From NCBI GenBank assembly GCA_035711465.1, contig DASTCC010000292.1, positions 1-27,315 of the forward strand: a stretch of DNA of 27,315 nt, written 5' to 3'. How positions within the stretch are numbered: position 1 is the stretch's first letter; every line of letters begins with the position of its first letter. Source of the stretch: DASTCC01 sp035711465. GTDB taxonomy: Bacteria; Acidobacteriota; Vicinamibacteria; Vicinamibacterales; SCN-69-37. Positions 1-10,300 of the stretch are shown here, one piece after another. The translations under genes and the position numbers were made by a program. The notes beneath the pieces are model-generated. The model searched no databases. It was not told where the DNA came from and saw only the letters and a program-made list of their open reading frames with translations.

Positions 1-1
1 A

Positions 2-3000
2 GTCGGCGGGTTCGCGGGCGGCGGCGGTTCCGCGTCGTTCGTCGACGTGGAGAACCTCGCGCCAATCACCACGCGCGGCTCGAAGGCGTACGCGATCTTC
101 GCGCAGAGCCTCGGTGGCGGCGGCGGCAACGGCGGCTTCAACATCTCGGGCGCCGGCGCCGGCACCGCCGGCATCAGCCTGTCGATGGGCGGTTCGGGCG
201 GCGCGGGCGGCGGCGCCGGCGAAGTGTTCGTGATCAACTGGAGCGCGCTGACGACGAGCGGCGATGACGCTGCCGGGCTGTACGCACAGAGTCTCGGCGG
301 CGGCGGCGGCAGTGGCGGCTTCAACATCTCTGGTTCCGGCGGCGGCACGGGCGCGTTCACGCTCGGCGTCGGCGGATCGGGCGATTCCGGCGGCATCGCC
401 AGCCGCGTAGACGTCACCAATCGCGGTGCCATCGAAACGTTCGGCCTGAACGCGACAGGACTTTTCGCGCAAAGCCTCGGCGGCGGTGGTGGACAGGGCC
501 GCTTCAACATCTCCGGATCAGGTGCGGGCACCGGCGCCGGCTCGCTGGCGTTCGGCGGGAGCGGTGGCGGCGGCGGCGACGCCGGCTCGGTCTTCGTTCT
601 CAATCAGGCGTCGATCACGACGCATCAGAACGAGGCCGTCGGCCTCTTCGCGCAGAGCCTCGGCGGGGGCGGCGGCAACGGCGGATTCAATATCTCCGGT
701 TCCGGCGCCGGTACCGGCTCGGGATCGATCGGCGTCGGCGGCAGCGGCGATGGCGGCGGCCTCGGTGGCGCCGTCGAAGTCACGAATCAAGGGTTGATCA
801 CGACGAGCGGAGCGGCGTCGACCGGGTTGTTCGCGCAGAGCACGGGCGGCGGCGGAGGCAGCGGACGCTTCAGCATCACGGGCAGTGGAGCGGGCACCGG
901 ATCGGGAACGCTTGGCATCGGAGGATCCGGCGACGGCGGCGGCAACGCCGGCACCGTTCGCGTCACGAGCGAAGGCGGCATCATCACGAGCGGCGACGAC
1001 GCGATCGGTCTGTTCGCGCAGAGCATCGGCGGGGGCGGAGGGAACGGCGGCTTCAGTATCGCCGGCAGCGGCGCCGGCACCGGCTCGGGCACTGTCGACA
1101 TCGGCGGCTCTGGAGCAGGCGGCGGCAACGGCGCGGCGGTCAGCGTCGCGCACACCGGCGTGATCTCGACGCTGGGCGCCGGCAGCACCGGTCTGTTCGC
1201 GCAAAGCCTCGGCGGCGGCGGTGGCTTCGGCCGCTTCAGCATCGCCGGATCCGGCGCGAAGTCGGGTTCGGGCACGTTCTCGCTCGGCGGCTCTGGCGGG
1301 GGCGGCGGCACCGGCAGCACCGTGAACGTCAACAGCGCCGGACTCATCACGACCACTGGCGAGTTGGCTTACGGGATCCTGGCGCAGAGCACCGGCGGTG
1401 GCGGCGGCGCGGGCGGTTTCAGCTTCGGCGCCGGACTGGCTACGACCGGCGGGCAGTTCAACTCCAGTCTCGGCGGATTCGGCGGCACCGCCGGCAACGC
1501 GGACACGGTGACCGTCACCAATGCCGCGCAGGTGATTACCACCGGCGCCGGTGCGCACGCGATCTACGCCGAGAGCGTGGGCGGCGGCGGCGGCACGGGC
1601 GGCTTCAGCGGCGTGCTCGGCGTGTCGACCGGCGCCAAGCCGAACGTCGGCTTCTCCATCGGCGGCGTCGGCGCCACCGCCGGCAACGGCGCGCTGGTCA
1701 CGCTCGACAATCTCAACAGCACGTTCGTCTCGACGGCCGGCGCGGCGGCGTACGGTCTGTTCGCGCAGAGCGTCGGCGGCGGCGGCGGCGACGCCGGCGG
1801 CAGCCTCGTGATCGAGTTCGGCAAGCACGACGGCGGCACCAACCTCGGGTTGTCGTTCGGCGGACCTGGCGGCGCAGCCGGCAACGGCGGCGCGGTCGAT
1901 CTCAAGAACGGCGCGGCCATTCTCACGGTCGGCGAACGATCGGACGCGATCGTCGCGCAGAGCCTGAGCGAAGGCGGCGGCATGGGCGGCTTCAGCGCTA
2001 CCGGCGTGATCGCCCGCGGCAGCAATACGAAGGATCTCTCGGTCAGCGTCGGCGGCGTCGGCGGCATCGGCGGGTCGGCCGGCACGGTCACCATCGAGAA
2101 CTTCGGCAGCATCACCGCTCGCGGCGGCGGCTCGCGCGGCATTTTCGCGCAAAGTGTCGGCGGCAGCGGCGGGGACGGCGGCTTCAGCTTCTCCGGCACC
2201 TTCGCGGGCGCGGCGGCCAAGGAAGGTTCGATCGCGGTCGGCGGCTTCGGCGGCGAAGGCGGCGCCGGCGGCACGGTGCAGGTCCAGAACTTCGGCGCGA
2301 TCGATCTGCGGCCGGCGGTGACGCTGGAGAGCGTGCAGGCTCTCTTCGCCGCGCAGCCGACGCCGCCGACCGAGCTCGAGCGCGAGGAGATGATCGCCAG
2401 GCTCTATACCGGCAAGCCCGCCGCCGGCATCGTCGCGCAGAGCGTCGGCGGCGGTGGCGGCAACGGCGGCCACAGTCTCGCGATCGGTCTCGGCGCCATC
2501 GGCAAGAAGGAGATCACCGGCAAGCCCGGCCCGTGGACGCTCAACACCTCGATCACGGTCGGCGGCTTCGGCGGCGCCGGCAACGCCGGCGGTCTGGTCA
2601 CGGTCGACAACTTCGGATCGGTGATCACCGGCGAGGACGACGCCGACGCGATCTTCGCCCAGAGCATCGGCGGCGGCGGAGGCCGCGGCGGGTCGGCGAA
2701 TTCGGCCGTGATCTCGACGGGCGTCGTCAACGAAGGGCAGGCGTTCAACACCAACCTCTCGCTCGGCGGGTTCGGCGGCGACGGCAACGTCGGCGGCATC
2801 GTCGACGTGAGGAACGGCGGCACGATTTTCACGAGCGGCGATATCTCCAACGGCATCCGCGCGCAGAGCATCGGCGGCGGCGGCGGCGTCGCCGGATCGG
2901 CCCGCGGCGTCAACCTGATGCTCGGCGCGACTTTTCAGAAGGGCGAGGAACCGGGCGACAGCTGGAAGCTCGCCGCAGAGGTCGGCGGCTGGGGCGGCGA

Positions 3001-4275
3001 TGGCAACGACGGCGGCGGCGTCACCGTCAGCAATTCCGCGACGATCACCACGACCGGTGCCCTCTCGCGCGGCATCTTCGCGCAGAGCATCGGCGGCGGC
3101 GGCGGCTCCGGCGGCGACGGCATGGATGGGACGGGCGTCGATCAGGTCGATCTGGCGTTCACGGTGCTCGAGTTCGTCGGCAACTTCACCAGCCAGTATC
3201 GCGAGAGCGTCAAGAGCAAGGGCAAGGGCTTCCTCGAGGATCAACTGCGCGAGTGGTCGTTCACCGTCGGCGGCAACCAGGGCGCCAAGGGCGACGCGTC
3301 GGTCGTGAACATCAGTAACTCCGGCAACATCTTCACGTCGGGCTACGGATCGGCGGCGATTCTCGCGCAGAGCGTCGGCGGCGGCGGCGGTGAAGCGACC
3401 GGCTACTCGCAGGTCGTCGATGCGGGCGGCACTTCTGAAGCGGGCGCGATGGGCAAGTTCGGTATCGGCGGCGCGGGCGGCAGCGGCGGCAACGGCGGCC
3501 TGGTGAGCGTGATCAATTCGGGCCTGCTGTCGACGATGGGCGAGAACGCGCATGGGATCTTCGCGCAGAGCGTCGGCGGCGGCGGCGGGATGGCGGGCAA
3601 GGTCGAGCGCATGCTGCCGGAAGAGAAGCAGGTCCTCGGCTTCACGATTCCCGCGCTCAACATCGGGCTCGGCCTCGACTACGGCCGCGCCGGCGGATCG
3701 GGCGGCGACGGCGGCGAGGTCGACGTCTTCAGCACCGGCGACATCATCACCCGCGGCACCGCCGCGTACGGGATCTTCGCGCAGAGTGTCGGCGGCGGCG
3801 GTGGTCTCGCCGGCGGCGTCGGCAAGATCTCCGAGTTGCTCTCCGAGATCGGCCCGATCAACTTCGCCGGCAGCGTCGGCGGCTCCGGGTCGGCCGGTAA
3901 CGTGACGGTGCGTCAGACCGGGACCATCCAGACCGAGGGCGTCGGCGCCGACGGCATCTTCGCGCAGAGCGCCGGCGGGCAGGGCAGCGGCGGCATCGTC
4001 GACCTTCGCGTCATCGGCAACATCTTCGCGATGGGCGAGGCGTCGCGCGGCATTCTCGCGCAGAGCCGGGGCGACGCGGGCGCGGGCAACATCGAGATCG
4101 AGCTCCTCGGCGGCGGCACGATCCTCGGCGGCCTGGACGGCGTCGCCGACAAGGACACCGTGATCCGCGGCATCGGCGTGAACATCGTCGAGGGCGCCGC
4201 CAACACACTCACGAACTTCTCGACGATCACGACGATGTCCGGCATCGCCGGCCTGGCGGTGCAGAGCACGACCGG
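2..4275 (+). repeat. Tandem in-gene repeats, exact 183-nt period in the first eight units
   Basis: The codon after the F/Y/L of the FAQS core falls at 101, 284, 467, 650, 833, 1016, 1199 and 1382: seven successive intervals of exactly 183 nt (61 residues). Later copies (1568, 1763, 1955, 2147, 2435, 2657 and on) have intervals of 186-288 nt and carry inserted segments. The last recognisable cores are near 3960, 4060 and 4260. Each unit reads roughly: short beta-strand pair, V-x-N, (I/L)TT-x-G, an A-x-G-(I/L)-F-A-Q-S core, a run of five Gly, then GGF. The regular 5' part suggests recent tandem duplication, the 3' part older divergence. Similar repeats occur in other bacterial autotransporters. 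Confidence 0.9.
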
Positions 4276-7200
4276 CGACGAGACGATCAGGAACAGCGGC
4301 ACGTTGATCGGATCGATCGAGCTCGGCGCGGGCACCAATCGCCTCCTCAACCGCGATTCCGGCCGCGTCTTCGCGGGAAGCACGATCGATCTCGGCGCCG
4401 GCAACCTGTTCACGAACGCCGGCCTGCTGTCGATCGGCGACGCCGGCGACGTTCGCACGACGACGCTCACCGGCGATTTCGAGATCGAGAACGCGCCGCG
4501 GCTGCTCGTCGATCTCGGCGAGATCGGCGTCTCCGACGTGTTCGACATCCGCGGCCGGCAGATCGCGAACGGCGTCAACCGGTTCGATCTCAACATGCTG
4601 ACCACGCCGGCCGGGAACGGCGCCTACACGGTGATGACCGCGAGCGGCGGCGGCATCTCGCGCGACGCGCTCGGCTTCGGCACGCTGTTCGGCGCGATGC
4701 CGTTGGGACGCACGTTCGACGTCGCGGCGACGCCGGATGCCGCGTCGATCACGTTACAGCCGTCGGCCGGCACGTTCGTCTGGTCGGGCGGCGCCAGTGA
4801 GTTCTGGAACTCGCCGTTCGTCGACGGGATCTCGAACTGGACGCGCGGCGGCGCCGGGAATTCGTTCGTCTACGGCACGCCCGGCGCGGCGACCGACGTG
4901 GTCTTTGCGACCGCCGACGGCACCTCGGCGCTCGGCGCCGATTTCTCGATCAACAGCCTGACGTTTGCCGGCGCGGGCAGCGCGTCGCGAGGAGACACCG
5001 TCGGCATCGCCGCCGGCAACCTGCTCACCCTCCTCAGTCGCGCCGGCATCACGATGCAGGCGGGCGCGGCGCACGCGACTATCGCCACCGACGTCGTCAT
5101 CGGCACCGATCAGCAGTGGACGAACGACGGCGGCGGCGTGCTGGCGATCGTCGGCGACAGCATCCGCGGCGTGAACCGGACGCTGACGGTAGGCGGCAGC
5201 GGCGCGACGTTCATCGGCGCCGCGATCGATACCGGCGCCGGCGCGCTCGTGAAAGAGGGCAGCGGTACGCTTCAGCTCGCCGGAGACAACTCGTATTCCG
5301 GCGGCACGTTCGTTCGCGGCGGCGTGCTCATCGGCGACGCCACAAGCCTCGCAGGCGCGATCGTGAACGACGCTGTGGTGATGTTCGATCAGACGACGAC
5401 GGGAACCTACGCGGGCGTGATGAGCGGCGGCGGGACGTTCGTCAAGGACGGCGCGGGAACGCTGCGGCTGACGGGTGCGAACACGTATCGCGGCGGCACC
5501 GCGATCTTCGGCGGCACGCTGATCGGCGACACCGGAAGCCTGCAGGGCGACATCCTCGACGATGCCGAGCTCGCGTTCGATCAGGCCGATCACGGCACCT
5601 ACGCCGGACGCCTCTTCGGCTCAGGCGCCCTGGCGAAGACCGGCGCGGGCACGCTGACGCTGAGCGGCCTCAGCGGCGGATTCTCGGGGGCCATCGACGT
5701 GCTCGCCGGATCGCTCGTCGTCGACGGCTTCGCCGGAACCGGCTCGCTGCTGATGCGGCGCGGCACGATCCTCGGCGGCACCGGGTTCCTGCCGACGACG
5801 ACTGTTCAGGACGGCGCGACGCTCTCGCCGGGGCACTCGATCGGCACGATCACCGTCGTCGGCGATCTGACCCTTGCGGCGGGATCATCGCTGCGCATCG
5901 AGATCGATGCGGCCGGCACGAGCGACGTCGTGCTCGCCACCGGTTCGATTCTGCTCGCCGGCGGATCGCTCGACCTCCGCCATCTCGGGGCGGCGGAATA
6001 CCTGCCGATCACGCGCTACGGCTTCCTCGCCGCGGAGGACGGCATCGAGGGCGCCTTCGGCGCCGTGACCACCGACCTCTCGTTTCTCGAGCCATCCGTC
6101 CAGTATGGCGAGTCCGAGATCTATCTGACCTTGCGGCGCACCGACGTGGACTTCAGCCGGCCGGGGATCGACGGCAGCGGCGGGCGCGTCGCCTCCGCGC
6201 TCAACGCGCTGGTGATGCGGGCCGATGGCGAGATGGCGAGTCTCGTCAACACGCTGTTCGCGCTGCCCACCGCGGATCTGGCCATCTCGCTGCGGTCGAT
6301 GTCCGGAGCGCACTATCAGCACGTCGCGACGGCGAGCCTCGACGATGCCGAGCGGTTCATGGGCGTCAACTTCACGCGCCTCGGCCAGCCGCTTGCGGCG
6401 GCCGCGGGCGAGGGCGGCACCGAGAACGCCGTCAGCACGATCGCCGGCGGGATGCAGGCCAGCGACGTCGCGCCGACGGGCTGGTGGCTGCGTGGCCTCG
6501 GCGGGACGACGCGGCAGGCTGGCAACGGCATCGATCCAGCGGCGCGCGTGCCGTCCACGGGACTGGCGATCGGCGTTGACACGCGTCTCGGCCGCCGTGT
6601 GACGTTCGGCGTCAGCGGGGCGCGGACAACGCCGCGCGTCGTGTCCGACGATCTCGGCGACGAGACGCACACGCGCGTCTGGCACCTGGGCGCCTACGGA
6701 CGTTACCGCCAGGGCGCGTCGCGCGTGGACGTCGGCGTCGCCGGCAGCTCGCAGGAGTATCGCAGCGAACGGCAGGTCCTCGCCGGCGCCACGCGGGCGA
6801 CCGCGCGTGCCGACTACGACGGCGACGGCCTGAGCGCGCGTGCGGAGTACGGCCATGCGATCGCCGCCGGCCGCACGATCACGCTCGAGCCCGTGGCCGG
6901 GCTGCGCTATGAGACGCTGTCGTTCGATGGCGCGACCGAGACCGGGGCCGATCCGATCGGGCTGGTCCTGCCGGCGCGCGACGTGTCGTCGCTGCGCACG
7001 ACGCTTGGCGGCCGCATCGAAAAGCGCCTCGGTTCGGCCGCGAGCGCGATCTGGCGTCTCGAGGGACGAGCCGCGTGGTCGCATGACTTCGACGCGCGCC
7101 CTGACATCCGGATGACGCTCGTCGGCGATCCGGATGCGGCGTTCAGCGTCGCGCCGATGAATCAGGGCCGCGACACCGGGCTCTTCGGCGCGACGATCTA

Positions 7201-7306
7201 CGGCGACGCCGGGGCGTCGTTCCGGCTGTTCGGCGACGTCTCGTTCGAAACCGGCGGGCCGGTCAAGGGCGTCTCCGCGAGTCTCGGCTTCGGGCGGCGC
7301 TGGTAG
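2..7306 (+). CDS. Giant autotransporter (type Va secretion) with Gly-rich repeat passenger, 5'-partial
   Basis: Surface adhesin-like autotransporter, 2434 codons visible. The open frame runs into the window edge in mid-repeat, so the start and signal peptide lie upstream; the GTG at 47 is only an internal codon. Order of parts: about 21 passenger repeats centred on a (I/L)-F-A-Q-S-x-G-G-G-G-G core (nt 2-4275); a beta-helical stretch; three autotransporter-associated strand repeats with a KxGxGTLxLxG core (5246-5733); a linker; then a C-terminal barrel beginning near the GWWLRG motif (about 6479). The barrel is roughly 275 residues, the usual size for PF03797, and ends in an aromatic residue (GFGRRW), as outer-membrane barrels do. 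I see no cysteine, as is usual for passengers. The barrel should insert via BAM and export the passenger to the cell surface. The ligand is unknown. Gly-rich composition inflates apparent ORFs on the opposite strand. Confidence 0.9.
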   Translation, partial: VGGFAGGGGSASFVDVENLAPITTRGSKAYAIFAQSLGGGGGNGGFNISGAGAGTAGISLSMGGSGGAGGGAGEVFVINWSALTTSGDDAAGLYAQSLGGGGGSGGFNISGSGGGTGAFTLGVGGSGDSGGIASRVDVTNRGAIETFGLNATGLFAQSLGGGGGQGRFNISGSGAGTGAGSLAFGGSGGGGGDAGSVFVLNQASITTHQNEAVGLFAQSLGGGGGNGGFNISGSGAGTGSGSIGVGGSGDGGGLGGAVEVTNQGLITTSGAASTGLFAQSTGGGGGSGRFSITGSGAGTGSGTLGIGGSGDGGGNAGTVRVTSEGGIITSGDDAIGLFAQSIGGGGGNGGFSIAGSGAGTGSGTVDIGGSGAGGGNGAAVSVAHTGVISTLGAGSTGLFAQSLGGGGGFGRFSIAGSGAKSGSGTFSLGGSGGGGGTGSTVNVNSAGLITTTGELAYGILAQSTGGGGGAGGFSFGAGLATTGGQFNSSLGGFGGTAGNADTVTVTNAAQVITTGAGAHAIYAESVGGGGGTGGFSGVLGVSTGAKPNVGFSIGGVGATAGNGALVTLDNLNSTFVSTAGAAAYGLFAQSVGGGGGDAGGSLVIEFGKHDGGTNLGLSFGGPGGAAGNGGAVDLKNGAAILTVGERSDAIVAQSLSEGGGMGGFSATGVIARGSNTKDLSVSVGGVGGIGGSAGTVTIENFGSITARGGGSRGIFAQSVGGSGGDGGFSFSGTFAGAAAKEGSIAVGGFGGEGGAGGTVQVQNFGAIDLRPAVTLESVQALFAAQPTPPTELEREEMIARLYTGKPAAGIVAQSVGGGGGNGGHSLAIGLGAIGKKEITGKPGPWTLNTSITVGGFGGAGNAGGLVTVDNFGSVITGEDDADAIFAQSIGGGGGRGGSANSAVISTGVVNEGQAFNTNLSLGGFGGDGNVGGIVDVRNGGTIFTSGDISNGIRAQSIGGGGGVAGSARGVNLMLGATFQKGEEPGDSWKLAAEVGGWGGDGNDGGGVTVSNSATITTTGALSRGIFAQSIGGGGGSGGDGMDGTGVDQVDLAFTVLEFVGNFTSQYRESVKSKGKGFLEDQLREWSFTVGGNQGAKGDASVVNISNSGNIFTSGYGSAAILAQSVGGGGGEATGYSQVVDAGGTSEAGAMGKFGIGGAGGSGGNGGLVSVINSGLLSTMGENAHGIFAQSVGGGGGMAGKVERMLPEEKQVLGFTIPALNIGLGLDYGRAGGSGGDGGEVDVFSTGDIITRGTAAYGIFAQSVGGGGGLAGGVGKISELLSEIGPINFAGSVGGSGSAGNVTVRQTGTIQTEGVGADGIFAQSAGGQGSGGIVDLRVIGNIFAMGEASRGILAQSRGDAGAGNIEIELLGGGTILGGLDGVADKDTVIRGIGVNIVEGAANTLTNFSTITTMSGIAGLAVQSTTGDETIRNSGTLIGSIELGAGTNRLLNRDSGRVFAGSTIDLGAGNLFTNAGLLSIGDAGDVRTTTLTGDFEIENAPRLLVDLGEIGVSDVFDIRGRQIANGVNRFDLNMLTTPAGNGAYTVMTASGGGISRDALGFGTLFGAMPLGRTFDVAATPDAASITLQPSAGTFVWSGGASEFWNSPFVDGISNWTRGGAGNSFVYGTPGAATDVVFATADGTSALGADFSINSLTFAGAGSASRGDTVGIAAGNLLTLLSRAGITMQAGAAHATIATDVVIGTDQQWTNDGGGVLAIVGDSIRGVNRTLTVGGSGATFIGAAIDTGAGALVKEGSGTLQLAGDNSYSGGTFVRGGVLIGDATSLAGAIVNDAVVMFDQTTTGTYAGVMSGGGTFVKDGAGTLRLTGANTYRGGTAIFGGTLIGDTGSLQGDILDDAELAFDQADHGTYAGRLFGSGALAKTGAGTLTLSGLSGGFSGAIDVLAGSLVVDGFAGTGSLLMRRGTILGGTGFLPTTTVQDGATLSPGHSIGTITVVGDLTLAAGSSLRIEIDAAGTSDVVLATGSILLAGGSLDLRHLGAAEYLPITRYGFLAAEDGIEGAFGAVTTDLSFLEPSVQYGESEIYLTLRRTDVDFSRPGIDGSGGRVASALNALVMRADGEMASLVNTLFALPTADLAISLRSMSGAHYQHVATASLDDAERFMGVNFTRLGQPLAAAAGEGGTENAVSTIAGGMQASDVAPTGWWLRGLGGTTRQAGNGIDPAARVPSTGLAIGVDTRLGRRVTFGVSGARTTPRVVSDDLGDETHTRVWHLGAYGRYRQGASRVDVGVAGSSQEYRSERQVLAGATRATARADYDGDGLSARAEYGHAIAAGRTITLEPVAGLRYETLSFDGATETGADPIGLVLPARDVSSLRTTLGGRIEKRLGSAASAIWRLEGRAAWSHDFDARPDIRMTLVGDPDAAFSVAPMNQGRDTGLFGATIYGDAGASFRLFGDVSFETGGPVKGVSASLGFGRRW
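5246..5733 (+). repeat. Three autotransporter-associated beta-strand repeats, 192-nt period
   Basis: Copies begin at 5246, 5438 and 5630, spaced exactly 192 nt (64 residues). Copies 1 and 2 share V-K-(E/D)-G-(S/A)-G-T-L-(Q/R)-L, N-(S/T)-Y-x-G-G-T and L-I-G-D, with an F-D-Q...G-T-Y-A-G segment between cores. Copy 3 is more divergent (KTGAGTLTLSG). This matches the TIGR02601-type repeat found between passenger and barrel in large autotransporters, where it forms rungs of a beta-helix. Confidence 0.85.
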
Positions 7307-7353
7307 GCGGCGGCGCTCGCGCCACCGGGATCCGGATTAACATGCCGCATCCC

Positions 7354-7358
7354 GGAGG
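7354..7358 (+). promoter_or_regulatory. Ribosome binding site deciding the start at 7365
   Basis: GGAGG lies 6 nt before the ATG at 7365. A TTG at 7359 is in the same frame but abuts the GGAGG with no spacing, so the ATG is chosen. Confidence 0.75.
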
Positions 7359-7364
7359 TTGTCG

Positions 7365-10300
7365 ATGCGATTCGTCCTGCGCTGCGGTGCCGCAGCCGTT
7401 TGCCTTGCCGGCGCCGCCGGCCTGAGCTTCGCGCCGGAGGCCGTCCGTTCGCTGCGCGCCGCGCCGCAGGCCGCGCTCGCCGTCGGCGACCTCGCCGCGC
7501 TCGAGTTCCGCAATATCGGCCCGGCCAACATGAGCGGCCGCTTCGTCGATCTCGCGGTCGTCGAGTCCGACACGACCACGTTCTACGTCGCCAGCGCGAC
7601 CGGCGGCGTGTTCAAGACCACCGACAACGGCATCACCTACGCGCCGGTGTTCGATCGCGAGGCGGTGCACTCGGTCGGCGACATCGAGATCTTCCAGCCC
7701 AATCCGAACATCGTCTGGGTCGGCACCGGCGAGCGCGCCAATCGCCAGAGCTCGTCGTGGGGCGACGGCGTCTACAAGTCGACCGATGCGGGCCGCACGT
7801 GGACGAACGTCGGGCTGCGCGAGTCGCACCACATCGGCCGCATCGTCGCGCATCCGACGAACCCGGACATCGTGTTCGTCGCGGCGATGGGGCATCTCTG
7901 GGGCGCGAACCCGGATCGCGGGCTGTATCGCACCACAGACGGCGGTCGCACCTGGACTGCGGTGTTGCAGGTCAACGCCGACACTGGCGTCGTCGACGTC
8001 GCCATGGATCCGTCGGATCCGAACGTGCTCTACGCGGCCACGTATCAGCGCCGTCGCACCGCTTACGGCTTTCATGGCGGCGGGCCGGGAAGCGGTCTCT
8101 ACAAGTCGACCGACGGCGGCAGCACCTGGCGCACGATCACCGGCAGCGGGCTGCCCGAGGGCGACTACGGCCGCATCGGCATCGCGATCTACCGCAAGGA
8201 CCCGCGCATCGTCTACGTCTGCATCGAGCAGGGCAACAAGTACAACGCCTCGACCGCCTACATCGAGCGGCGCGCCGGCATCTTCCGCTCCGAGGACAAG
8301 GGCGCGACCTGGACGTTCATGAGCGACTGGAACCCGCGGCCGATGTACGCGAGCCAGATCACCATCGATCCCAACGACGACAAGCGCATCTACATGGTCA
8401 ACAGCTACAGCTTCTCGGACGACGGCGGGAAGACGTTCCAGTCGCCGGGGCAGACGCTGCATGGCGATGATCGCCTCGTCTGGGTCGATCCGAAGGACTC
8501 GCGCCACGTCATCAAGCTCGACGACGGCAGCGTCGGGATCTCGTACGACCGCGGCCTGAAATGGCTGTACGTGTCGTCGCTGCCGGTGAGTCAGTTCTAC
8601 CGCGTCGCGGTGGACAACGCGACCCCGTTCAACGTCTACGGGGGGCTCCAGGACAACGGCTGCTGGATGGGCCCGAGCGCGAGCTATTTCTCGAGCGGCA
8701 TCCTCAACGAAGACTGGAAGCGCCTGTGCGGCGGCGACGGCTTCTTCACGATTCCCGATCCGACCGACAACCGGATTGTCTACGCAGCCTCGCAGTTCCT
8801 CGGCCTGGTGCGCAACGACACGCGCACCTGGGAGTCGCAGAGCATCCGTCCAGGCGATCCGAAGGGTGCGATCGCCCAGCGGCGCAACTTCGACGTCTGG
8901 AGCGACGGCCTGCCCGAGCCGGAACTGGCCAACGCCATGCATCCGGCCAACTGGGACGCGCCGTTCATGATCTCGCCGCACGATCCGTCGACGATCTACG
9001 CCGGCATGAAGCATCTCTTCCGCAGCCGCAATCGCGGACAGACCTGGGAGGATCTCGGCAATCTCACGTCCGGCATCGATCGGCGGACGCTGCAGATCAT
9101 GGGGCAGGAAGTCGCCGACTTCATTCCGTCGCTCGACGACGGCGTGCCGTACTGGCCGACGATTTCGGCGCTGGCCGAATCACCGCGCGTGCGCGGCGTG
9201 ATCTACGTCGGCACCGACGACGGCCGCATGCAGGTCTCGCGCGACGACGGCACGACGTTCGCGGACGTGTCGGCGAAGATCCCGGGCCTGCCGGCGCGGT
9301 CGTGGATTGCCGGCATCGAAGCGTCGCGGCATCAGGACGGCACCGTCTACGTCACCGTCGACAACCATCGCAGCGACGACTTCAAGAACTACGTCTACAA
9401 GTCCACCGACTACGGCCAGACGTGGACGTCGATCGCCGGCGACCTGCCGGCGGGCCGGGTGGCGCGGACGATTCGTGAGGATGCGAAGAACCCGAACCTG
9501 CTGTACCTCGGCACCGAGCTCGGGCTGTTCGTCAGCGTCGACGGCGGCACGCGCTGGCTGTCGTTCCGGCAGAACATGCCGACGCTGGCGATCAACGATC
9601 TGATCGTGCATCCGCGCGACAACGACCTCGTGCTCGGCACTCACGGCCGCGGCGTGTGGATTCTCGACAACGTCGCCGCGCTGCAGGAACTCACGCCCGA
9701 GGTCGTCGCATCCTCCGCGTATCTCTTCACACCCGAGCCGGCAGCCCAGATCCGCTACACGAATCTGAAGGCCCACACCGGCGACATGTGGTTCAGCGGC
9801 GCCAACCCGCCGCAAGGCGCGATCATCGACTACTGGCTCGCGTCGCAATATGCGGATCTGTCGATCACCATCCTGGACGCGGGCGGCCGCGAGATCGCGA
9901 GCATCCCTCCGCGGATGACGCGCGGGATCAATCGCGTGACCTGGAACCTGCGTCATTCGGACATCATCGCCACCGTCCCGGGCGGCCCGCCTCCTGCCGG
10001 GCGAGCCGGACGCGGCGGCGGTCGGGGCGGACGCGGCGGCGGCAACCGGCTCGTCGGCCCGCTCGTCGCGCCGGGGACCTACACCGTGCGGCTGCACGCC
10101 GCGGGCCGCGACTACATCAGGCCGATCGTCGTCTCGGAGGATCCGCGGATCGACCTGCCCGCCGCCGACCGCCGCGCCTGGACGGAGTCGCTGCTCGCGA
10201 TCGGCGACGCGTTCGAGCGCGCGGTGGCCGTCGCCGCCGCGCTGCAGGCGCAGCCGGCGCGCGGCACGGCGGAGGATCGCCGCATCGCCGCGGCGCTGCC

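Noticed and set aside
518..3553. Long open frame on the minus strand across the autotransporter repeats (1011 codons)
   Set aside because: Arg/Ala/Asp-rich with no domain, and periodic only because it is antisense to the Gly-rich repeats. GC-rich DNA with few stop codons explains it.
2..4275. Regular repeat spacing that could suggest a CRISPR array
   Set aside because: Units are 183 nt, lie in one long reading frame and have related 'spacers'. They are protein repeats, not a CRISPR array.
5116..6579. Plus-strand frame of 487 codons inside the autotransporter in another phase
   Set aside because: Highly Arg-rich translation typical of a shifted GC-rich frame, with no motif.
7325..7355. Inverted repeat CCGGGAT ... 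ATCCCGG before the propeller gene
   Set aside because: Only 7 bp with a 17-nt loop in GC-rich DNA, and no U-tract. Too weak to call a terminator or regulatory hairpin, although its right arm touches the ribosome site.
7263..9014. Minus-strand frame (583 codons) antisense to the propeller gene
   Set aside because: The plus-strand frame has a signal peptide and BNR motifs. The antisense product has no domain.
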